Shown here: positions 54,668-64,000 of the stretch, piece by piece
Position numbering within the stretch: the stretch's first letter is position 1
Layout of the letters: every line of letters begins with the position of its first letter
NCBI GenBank assembly: GCA_031292255.1
Contig: JARLHN010000016.1
Span: 124,001 to 188,000 of the forward strand
Direction of reading: 5' to 3'
Length of the DNA stretch: 64,000 nt
Source of the DNA: Oryzomonas sp.
GTDB lineage: Bacteria > Desulfobacterota > Desulfuromonadia > Geobacterales > Pseudopelobacteraceae
The notes under the pieces: model-generated
Told to the model about the DNA's origin: nothing
The model's database searches: none
The model's input: the letters and a program-made list of their open reading frames with translations, nothing else
Position numbers and translations under genes: made by a program

Positions 54668-54940
54668 TCAGGTTTTTTCCAGTTTTTCCAACAGACGGCG
54701 CAACGAAACATCTGTGGGGGCATCACGTTCGACAGAGCTTCGCAGTTCCAACAGCTCTTCGCTGGTGTTAAGCAGCGCCAGCATGAGCACCAACTGCGCA
54801 TCGCCACTTTTGAGGGCGCTGCCGATTTCGTGCAGCCTGGCATTGACAAACGATTCCACCGCCTGAACTTTTTCGGCGGAGGCCGAACTCCTGACCGAAA
54901 GTTCCCGGCCAAGCACCGTCACCAGATGGGTCGTCTTCAT
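54668..54940 (-). CDS. zapA: Cell division protein ZapA
   Basis: The 90-residue protein has the ZapA layout: a short beta start (HLVTVLGRELSVRSSASAEKV), FVNARLHEIG and a helical C-terminus (LVLMLALLNTSEELLELRSS). ZapA bundles FtsZ filaments at mid-cell. It is followed on the same strand by the 6S candidate and fau, and preceded by a ZapB-like gene. Confidence 0.9.
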   Translation of the reverse strand: MKTTHLVTVLGRELSVRSSASAEKVQAVESFVNARLHEIGSALKSGDAQLVLMLALLNTSEELLELRSSVERDAPTDVSLRRLLEKLEKT

Positions 54941-55042
54941 ACGCTGTCACAGGCGCACGCTACGCATGCCGGTCTCCCGGCGCACCGGCCGCCCCTGTCG
55001 GCAAAGGCTGCCGTGTATCGGCCCACCCGCCTTCCCGGCAAT

Positions 55043-55219
55043 TCAGAACTCTTCCAACTTGCCGAGAATGGCATCGACGCGTGACTTGAAACCTTCACGC
55101 TCCGACTGGAGCCGCTGATTTTCTTCAGCCAGCCGCGCATTGTCGGCTTTCAGGTTTGAATATTTATCCAGCAGGTCATCGACCTTCTTTTCCAGAGCTG
55201 CAAATAGTTCCTTGTCCAT
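55043..55219 (-). CDS. zapB: Small coiled-coil cell division protein, ZapB-like
   Basis: The 58-residue protein is almost entirely one coiled coil: MDKELFAALEKKVDDLLDKY, then heptads with Asn/Leu/Glu (NARLAEENQRLQSEREG). ZapB interacts with ZapA at the division ring, and the two genes are adjacent here. The ATG at 55219 has AAGGA about ten bases upstream; the frame extends upstream but without similarity. E. coli ZapB is 81 residues, so this is a short form. Confidence 0.8.
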   Translation of the reverse strand: MDKELFAALEKKVDDLLDKYSNLKADNARLAEENQRLQSEREGFKSRVDAILGKLEEF

Positions 55220-55337
55220 GGCGCAGGCTTCCTTTCGCGAAAGTTCACTATACCCACCGGCAGCAGCGAAGTCAAGCCCTAATTGCGTGAAATCTTGGGC
55301 TTCTCTGGCCCTTCGGCGCTGTTTGGCAGCAGCCTTG

Positions 55338-56408
55338 TCAGGTCTGGAAGAGGGCATCCGTGAACTCCTGCGGGTTAAAATCGCGCAGGTCGTCGATCGC
55401 CTCCCCAACACCGATATAGCGGACCGGCAGGCCGAACTCGTGGCTGACCGCCACCACGATGCCCCCCTTGGCGGTACCGTCCAGCTTGGTCAGGGCGATA
55501 CCGGTGACACCGGCCGCCTCCTTGAAAAGCCGCGCCTGGGAGATGGCGTTCTGGCCGGTGGCCGCATCCAGCACCAGCAGCGTCTCATGGGGAGCGCCGG
55601 GGATCTCGCGGTTGATGACACGGTGAATCTTCTTCATCTCCTCCATCAGGTTGACCTTGGTATGCAGCCGTCCGGCCGTGTCGACGATCAGGATATCAAC
55701 CTGCCGGGCCACGGCAGCCTTGCAGGCGTCAAAAACCACCGCGGACGGGTCGGCCCCCTCCTTGTGGCGGATAACATCCACGCCGGAGCGTTCTCCCCAG
55801 GCTTCGAGCTGCTCGGCGGCAGCAGCGCGGAAGGTATCGGCCGCCGCCAGGAGCACCCGCTTTCCGTCGCCCGTGAAACGTGAGGCCAGTTTGCCGATGG
55901 TGGTGGTCTTGCCAACGCCGTTCACGCCGATCACCAGCAGCACAAAGGGGTGCCGGCCGCCGGTGTCGAGCACGCTATGATGGGCATTCAGCCGCGCCAG
56001 GATATCAGCCTTGAGGGCCGCCCGCAGCGCCTCGCCATCCTTGAGCTCGTTGCGCCCCAGGCGCTGTTCCAGGGCGCGGATCAATTCGACCGTGGTCTTG
56101 ACGCCGATGTCCGACGTGATCAGGATCTCTTCCAACTCTTCGAGGGTATCGGCGTCGATCTCCTTTTTCCCCAGCACCAGGGCGTCGATACGCCCCACCA
56201 GTCCGTCTTTGGTCTTTTTCAGGCCGCTCTTGAGACGCGCGAAAAAACCGGGCGCGCTCTCCTGCCTCTCCTCCACCTCGACGGATGGGGCTTTCGCCGG
56301 TTCCAAAACCGGCGTCGGCGGCTCGACCCCATCAGCCTGAGGTTGCCCACTTCCGGTAATCCTGCCCACAAGCCCCCGGAAAAATCCTTTCTGTTCCTGC
56401 TGACCCAT
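55338..56408 (-). CDS. ftsY: Signal recognition particle receptor FtsY
   Basis: The 356-residue SRP GTPase docks ribosome-SRP complexes at the membrane. It has a short acidic/proline N-region, an N-domain ([14 protein letters not shown]) and a G-domain with [15 protein letters not shown] (P-loop), [27 protein letters not shown] and the C-terminal [12 protein letters not shown]. Its ATG overlaps the stop of the roadblock gene (TGATG), so the two are coupled. Confidence 0.97.
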   Translation of the reverse strand: MGQQEQKGFFRGLVGRITGSGQPQADGVEPPTPVLEPAKAPSVEVEERQESAPGFFARLKSGLKKTKDGLVGRIDALVLGKKEIDADTLEELEEILITSDIGVKTTVELIRALEQRLGRNELKDGEALRAALKADILARLNAHHSVLDTGGRHPFVLLVIGVNGVGKTTTIGKLASRFTGDGKRVLLAAADTFRAAAAEQLEAWGERSGVDVIRHKEGADPSAVVFDACKAAVARQVDILIVDTAGRLHTKVNLMEEMKKIHRVINREIPGAPHETLLVLDAATGQNAISQARLFKEAAGVTGIALTKLDGTAKGGIVVAVSHEFGLPVRYIGVGEAIDDLRDFNPQEFTDALFQT

Positions 56409-56764
56409 CAGATCTCCTTCTTGAGTTGACTAACAGCGGTGCGAAAATGATATAACGCCAGGGCAACCGGACAGGCGCGGCCCACATCCATCACCAGGGA
56501 ATAATCGTCATCGATGCAGCCGACGATCAGGTGCCGATCGCTGGCGGTCACCACCACATCCTCAATGGCCCCCACCTGTTCACCCCCCTGCATCTCTTTC
56601 AGCCGGGTCAGGATGATCCCCTTATGAGCGCCGACAAAGCGTATCTCATAGGGATCGCAGCGGCACCACTCCTGCACCGCCTCCCCTTCCCAATCCACCA
56701 GAATGGCCCCCACCGCCTGGGGGGTCTCCTCGACCAGCGTTTTCAGAATACTTTGAAACGGCAT
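56408..56764 (-). CDS. Roadblock/LC7-type domain protein
   Basis: The 118-residue protein looks like a single roadblock/LC7 (MglB-like) domain: LVEETPQAVGAILVDWEGEAVQEW, then GAIEDVVVTASDRHLIVGCID and YSLVMDVG. Such domains dimerise and often control small Ras-like GTPases. No MglA-type GTPase is adjacent; the neighbours are smc and ftsY, and its stop overlaps the ftsY start. GAGG lies eight bases before the ATG at 56764; another ATG at 56770 is too close to it. Confidence 0.8.
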   Translation of the reverse strand: MPFQSILKTLVEETPQAVGAILVDWEGEAVQEWCRCDPYEIRFVGAHKGIILTRLKEMQGGEQVGAIEDVVVTASDRHLIVGCIDDDYSLVMDVGRACPVALALYHFRTAVSQLKKEI

Positions 56765-56792
56765 AGGCATATCCTCACGACAAAGTGCAAAC

Positions 56793-60323
<3,531 letters not shown>

Positions 60324-60481
60324 GGGACTGGTTACTCTATCAGAGGGGGGGAAACTATGTCCAGCGGGATGTGTTGGGAGGTTCTTGGTGGCAAACAAAA
60401 TAAGCGGGATTTTTCTGGGCTGGGTTAGTAGTACCCCTCTTTTTTACCAATGGGTACTCCTGAGGCACTACAACCGGATTA

Positions 60482-61660
60482 CTATTCCTTTTGCATCCAG
60501 GTGCCTTGGAATTTTCTGACACCTGATTCAAACAAATCCTCAATCTGGTTCTTGGGATGCTTGACCGCATACGCGGAAAAATAGAAATAGAGCAGCCCGA
60601 CAATACCAACAAAAAACAATCCGAAGACAACTTGTTGAATGAATTTTTTCCAGTTGACCTGATTGGGATTGTCCATTTCGTCGTCGGCATCGTCTCTGCC
60701 GGTATAGGCATAATGTTTGTCCGGTATGGCCGTATTATCGATGTTCAGGGGTTCGACATCGGCAAAGCCCCTGAACTCCCGTATCCGTCGTATCTGTACG
60801 CCGCTGATGTGGCTGTTGATGGCAAAACGGGCGCGTTCATCGATAAAGACGAACTGCATACCGGTATTGAAGCAATTCCCTTCGTCACCGGCTGTATCGC
60901 TGTGATTGGAGAAAACCACACGCGCGACAATATCCACGATACACGATAACGACGGCACAAAGATCTCCAAAAGGACGAATTCATCCGGTTTGAATCCCTG
61001 ATTGGTCAAGATCTTCAGACCGCCGCCGCTGATATTAATAGCGACCGAGGTGACGGAGCCCCAGGATTCATAGTACGGATTATCTTCCGGTTCCTCCTGG
61101 GTTTTATCCATGGAGAAGGGTTCGGTCGGTTCACCGGGAAAAGCGCCCTCCAGAAGCTTTTGTTCCCTGGCGCGTTCTTCGGCCCGGAGCTTTTCACGCT
61201 TGGCCTCCGACCGTCTCAGTTCCCTGACGCGCTCCTCTTCCAGGCGCTGCTTTCGCCGTTCCTCCCATTCCTTCTTCACAATGGCAGGATTCTGATCAAT
61301 CAGTGTATTGAATTTTATCGGAAGAAATGCATCGATCCGATAGAACTCCCGCAACTCGTCATAGACAATCTCGCCGGTAAGACGCAGCAGCAGATCCTGG
61401 TCATATCCCTTGCTGACGATAAAGGCGCGGCAGGTGCGTGCCTGGCCATCGCTCTCGCTGCGCAGGGTGAGCATCTGCCCAACGCGCAGGTTGACTCCGT
61501 CCGGCAGCATGTCGCGGGAGAGTTGCAGCGAGACGAGGTCTTCATCTACTTCACTGATGATGGCCCAGTCGCGGAACACCTTGGAGCCCGGCAGGGGGAT
61601 GCCGACCTCAACCTTCATGCCGGTGAAATAGCGGCTTGTGTATTGTCCTGCATCACTCAT
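60482..61660 (-). CDS. PilZ-domain c-di-GMP receptor with C-terminal membrane helix
   Basis: The 392-residue protein has an N-terminal YcgR-like flagellar-brake-type domain (about 12-105, VEVGIPLPGSKVFRDWAIISEV). REFYRIDAFLPI matches the PilZ RxxxR motif, followed by a 60-residue charged, coiled-coil insert (EERRKQRLEEERVRELRRSEAKR in part), and NISGGGLK matches the D/NxSxxG motif of the PilZ core. One membrane helix lies near the C-terminus (VVFGLFFVGIVGLLYFYFSAY). The insert inside the PilZ domain and the tail anchor are unusual. It probably binds c-di-GMP. Confidence 0.85.
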   Translation of the reverse strand: MSDAGQYTSRYFTGMKVEVGIPLPGSKVFRDWAIISEVDEDLVSLQLSRDMLPDGVNLRVGQMLTLRSESDGQARTCRAFIVSKGYDQDLLLRLTGEIVYDELREFYRIDAFLPIKFNTLIDQNPAIVKKEWEERRKQRLEEERVRELRRSEAKREKLRAEERAREQKLLEGAFPGEPTEPFSMDKTQEEPEDNPYYESWGSVTSVAINISGGGLKILTNQGFKPDEFVLLEIFVPSLSCIVDIVARVVFSNHSDTAGDEGNCFNTGMQFVFIDERARFAINSHISGVQIRRIREFRGFADVEPLNIDNTAIPDKHYAYTGRDDADDEMDNPNQVNWKKFIQQVVFGLFFVGIVGLLYFYFSAYAVKHPKNQIEDLFESGVRKFQGTWMQKE

Positions 61661-61691
61661 ATATGCAGATCACTATAATTTCCTGATTCCC

Positions 61692-61964
61692 TCACGGCTC
61701 CTCCATGAGTTGCCACTCGGCATACCCTTCCTTGCGGCCGGGTATCTTCCGCCCCTTGAGCGTCATCCCATTGCGGAGGGGGTCGGTCTTAACCGCGACA
61801 TACGCTCGCACGATGGCGGCCACGGTGGCCTCCTGCAGGGTAATGGCGGAACCGTCGGCCAGCGTCACCGTCGTGCGCAGGTGACAGTGCCCATCCGGGA
61901 TCTCCGCCACGATCTCCGCTACATCCTCGTTCCGCAGCACCCGTTCATTATCCCTGGTTTCCAC
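61692..61964 (-). CDS. Hypothetical protein, small
   Basis: The 90-residue protein (METRDNERVLRNEDVAEIVA...) is acidic at the start and ends basic (GRKIPGRKEGYAEWQLMEEP). No known domain is recognised. It starts two bases after the preceding gene's stop and is probably co-translated with it; codon use is like the neighbours, which supports a real gene. Confidence 0.75.
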   Translation of the reverse strand: METRDNERVLRNEDVAEIVAEIPDGHCHLRTTVTLADGSAITLQEATVAAIVRAYVAVKTDPLRNGMTLKGRKIPGRKEGYAEWQLMEEP

Positions 61965-61966
61965 CG

Positions 61967-62419
61967 TTACTCCTCACCCAGCGCCACCGGCAGCTCATAC
62001 CCGCTCAGCCGGTAGAGGCTGTGCCAGACGGTGACGCAACGGCCGCAGGTGTGCCACTGTACCAATTCCCCCTTCGCGGAGGTGATGTGGCCGGGGTTGA
62101 TATCCCGCGAGCCGCACTTGGGGCAGCGCTCGCCATGCTGCTTGACGAACACCTCCTGGGGCACGAATTCCGGTTTGATGGTCCCCTGGATCGCCTTGTA
62201 GACCGTGGAGGTGGTTGCCACGCCGGAGACGCAGGCATCGGCCTCGGATGCACTGGCATCGGCGATCAACACCTCGGGTGGCGTGCTGTCCCGGTAAACC
62301 AGGCTGCATGTGTAGCCCCTTGTGGTGCGTTCGATCTTCAGGCCAAAAGCGGTATCCTTGAGCGGCCCCAGGTTCAGTTCGGTACAGCGGGCCTTGAGTT
62401 GCTTTTCAGTGACTTTCAT
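61967..62419 (-). CDS. Hypothetical zinc-ribbon protein
   Basis: The 150-residue protein carries a four-cysteine zinc ribbon near the C-terminus (CPKCGSRDINPGH, then HTCGRCVTVWH). The N-terminal half (LNLGPLKDTAFGLKIERTTRG) is not recognised. The ATG at 62419 has GAGGAAACG directly upstream. It sits two bases ahead of the 90-residue gene on the same strand. Function unknown. Confidence 0.8.
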   Translation of the reverse strand: MKVTEKQLKARCTELNLGPLKDTAFGLKIERTTRGYTCSLVYRDSTPPEVLIADASASEADACVSGVATTSTVYKAIQGTIKPEFVPQEVFVKQHGERCPKCGSRDINPGHITSAKGELVQWHTCGRCVTVWHSLYRLSGYELPVALGEE

Positions 62420-62474
62420 CGTTTCCTCGTAATATTTTCTCTTGGTTTGTCGTTCTTCTGCGTGCCGATACTTC

Positions 62475-62599
62475 ATTCCGGTTTCAAATCAAAGATGACA
62501 TCAAGGCGGCGAGGATCGAGGCGACGAAGGCCTACAGATAGTACGTTGAGGAGCCGAAGACGAGCCAACGACGATGCCGCTTTGGTTTGGCATTGGAAT
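62475..62599. repeat. 125-bp interspersed repeat, family B copy 3
   Basis: The core GGCGGCGAGGATCGAGGCG and AGTACGTTGAGGAGCCGAAG matches the copies at 6565 and 42278. The ends are ATTCCGGTTTCAAATCAAAG and, inverted, the sequence up to GGCATTGGAAT. It stops exactly at the stop codon of the uup gene. Confidence 0.85.
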
Positions 62600-64000
62600 C
62601 AGACGAGCGTCTCCAATTCCTCCCAACGGGCATAGGCAGCCGCCAACTCCTTCTCCAACTCCTCCAGCCGGGCGTTGATCGCCGTCACCTCGGCGCCGGC
62701 CGATTTGTAAAAGCCGGGGTCGGCCAGGGTGGCGTGCAATCTTCCCTGTTCCTCCTCAATGCCTGCGATGCGGTCCGGCAGGGCAGCCAACTCCCGCTCC
62801 TCCTTGAAGGAGAGCTTGCGGGGCCGTTCCTTCTGGGACCTGGACTTCTCCTGGGTCGGCCTGGATGCAACCGGGGCGGCGGGCGTCTTCGCGGCGGCCT
62901 GCCGCAGCCAGTCGTCGTACCCCCCCACGTATTCGCGGACCGTGCCGTCGCCGGAGAGTACCAGCGTGCTCCCCACCACGTTGTTGAGAAACTCCCGGTC
63001 GTGGCTCACCAGGAGCAGGGTCCCGGAATACTCCAGCAGCAGGTCCTCCAACAGGTCCAGGGTCTCGGCGTCCAGGTCGTTGGTCGGCTCGTCCATCACC
63101 AGCACGTTGGAGGGTCTGGTGAACAGCTTGGCCAGGAGCAGCCGGTTGCGCTCGCCGCCGGAGAGAATCGAGACCGGGCTGCGGGCCCGCTCGGGAGAGA
63201 ACAGGAAGTCCTGCAGATAGCCGATGATGTGGCGGCTTTTACCGTTGATCACCAGGGTGTCGTTCCCCTCGCCGACGTTGTCCTGCACACTCCTGTCCGG
63301 GTCGAGCTGTTCCCGCATCTGGTCGAAATAAACGATCTCCAGGCGGCTGCCCTGCTTGACCATGCCCTGGTCCGGCGCCAGCTCTCCCAGCAACAGGCGC
63401 AGAAGGGTGGTCTTGCCCGAACCGTTGGGACCGATGATCCCCACCCGGTCTCCGCGCATGATGGTGGTGGTCAGGTTGGCGATGATCGGGCGGCCGTCGT
63501 AGGCAAAGGAGACGTCCTCCACCTCCGCCACCAGCCGGCCGGAACGCTCCGCCTCCTGCAACTGGATCTTGGCCGTGCCCTGGCGCTCCCGGCGCTGGCG
63601 GTACTCTTCGCGCAGGTTCTTCAAGGCCCGCACCCGACCTTCGTTCCTGGTCCGGCGTGCCTTGATCCCCTGCCTGACCCAGGCCTCTTCCTGGGCCAGT
63701 TTCTTGTCGAACAGCGCCCGACGGGTGACCTCGGCTTCCAGCAGGGCCTCGCGGCGTTCCACGAACTCTTCGTAGCCGCAGGTAAAGGCATAGACCCGCC
63801 CCCGGTCCAACTCCGCCACCCGGTTGGCCAGCCGCCGGGCAAAAGCCCGGTCATGGGTCACGAAGACCAGTGTCTTGACTTGGCGCAGCAGGAAATCCTC
63901 CAGCCAGAGTATGGTGTCGATGTCCAGGTGATTGGTCGGCTCGTCCAGGAGCAGGATATCCGGCGCGGCAATCAGCGCCTTTGCCAGCAGCACCCGGCGC
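62599..64000 (-). CDS. uup: ABC-F family ATPase (Uup-like), C-terminal part, cut by window edge
   Basis: The visible 466 residues include the end of the first ABC domain (RRVLLAKAL..., LLLDEPTNHLDIDTILWLE), the inter-domain linker (LRQVKTLVFVTHDRAFARRL, then basic EEYRQRRERQ), a complete second ABC domain (GIIGPNGSGKTTLLRLLLG; ILSGGERNRLLLAKL; VLVMDEPTNDLD) and a C-terminal coiled coil (GIEEEQGRLHATLADPGFY). This is the Uup branch of ABC-F proteins, which act on ribosomes or DNA repair rather than as transporters. The N-terminus lies beyond 64000. Confidence 0.93.
   Translation of the reverse strand, partial: RRVLLAKALIAAPDILLLDEPTNHLDIDTILWLEDFLLRQVKTLVFVTHDRAFARRLANRVAELDRGRVYAFTCGYEEFVERREALLEAEVTRRALFDKKLAQEEAWVRQGIKARRTRNEGRVRALKNLREEYRQRRERQGTAKIQLQEAERSGRLVAEVEDVSFAYDGRPIIANLTTTIMRGDRVGIIGPNGSGKTTLLRLLLGELAPDQGMVKQGSRLEIVYFDQMREQLDPDRSVQDNVGEGNDTLVINGKSRHIIGYLQDFLFSPERARSPVSILSGGERNRLLLAKLFTRPSNVLVMDEPTNDLDAETLDLLEDLLLEYSGTLLLVSHDREFLNNVVGSTLVLSGDGTVREYVGGYDDWLRQAAAKTPAAPVASRPTQEKSRSQKERPRKLSFKEERELAALPDRIAGIEEEQGRLHATLADPGFYKSAGAEVTAINARLEELEKELAAAYARWEELETLV

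Overview
The window looks like a chromosomal segment of a Geobacter-type delta-proteobacterium (Desulfuromonadia/Geobacterales). The main reasons are a fused nifE-nifN gene behind a sigma-54 promoter, a standalone SatP acetate transporter beside an oxalate/formate-family MFS carrier, RNase Y with YmdB, a heavy-metal RND system, a PilZ protein and a full Tol-Pal apparatus. No rRNA, tRNA, CRISPR array, transposase or prophage genes were seen. Genes at both edges are cut by the window.

Layout. 0-7.5 kb: a short GGQ release-factor-like protein, an RlmI-type rRNA methyltransferase, a bifunctional PutA, an LpxR-like lipid A deacylase and a small Gly-rich secreted protein. 7.7-11 kb: a magnesium module, with promoter, M-box (ykoK) Mg2+ riboswitch and intrinsic terminator, then an Nramp-related transporter with non-canonical metal-site motifs, a 57-residue membrane protein, and a soluble PRC/MgtE_N/CBS protein. 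11-18.5 kb: an OprB-like porin, a small His/Cys-containing membrane protein and a tightly overlapping tripartite efflux operon whose pump carries the HME-RND acidic triad. 19-27 kb (minus strand): LivJ-like binding protein, then cpoB-lysM-dprA-topA-trmFO. 27.5-35.7 kb (mostly plus): U32 peptidase, GT39 transferase, DegT aminotransferase, Hsp20 (minus), ProA, a CoA-binding protein and a hipBA pair with truncated hipA and a clear operator-promoter. 36-43.3 kb: typA, then a nif-associated group (sigma-54 promoter, leader terminator, nifEN, nifX, ferredoxin, a second NifX-like protein, draT). 43.3-53.7 kb: pal, a block of plus-strand acetate/carboxylate transporters with a decayed satP copy, then tolB-tolA-tolR-tolQ, ymdB and rny on the minus strand. 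53.7-64 kb (minus): fau, a probable 6S RNA, zapA, zapB-like, ftsY, a roadblock protein, smc, a PilZ protein, two small unknowns and the C-terminal part of an ABC-F ATPase (uup).

Two themes stand out. First, RNA-level control: the M-box, a terminator placed between the nifEN sigma-54 promoter and its start codon, and a 6S RNA candidate at the zapA-fau junction. Second, the intergenic regions hold several families of short non-coding elements with terminal inverted repeats: two copies of 179 bp, three of 125 bp, several sharing CAGGTTGTTGAAA ends, and others. Many of them abut stop codons, and they lie where the tol-pal-cpoB gene order appears to have been broken by inserted blocks. One 125-bp copy appears to have become the N-terminal coding sequence of the LpxR-like gene.
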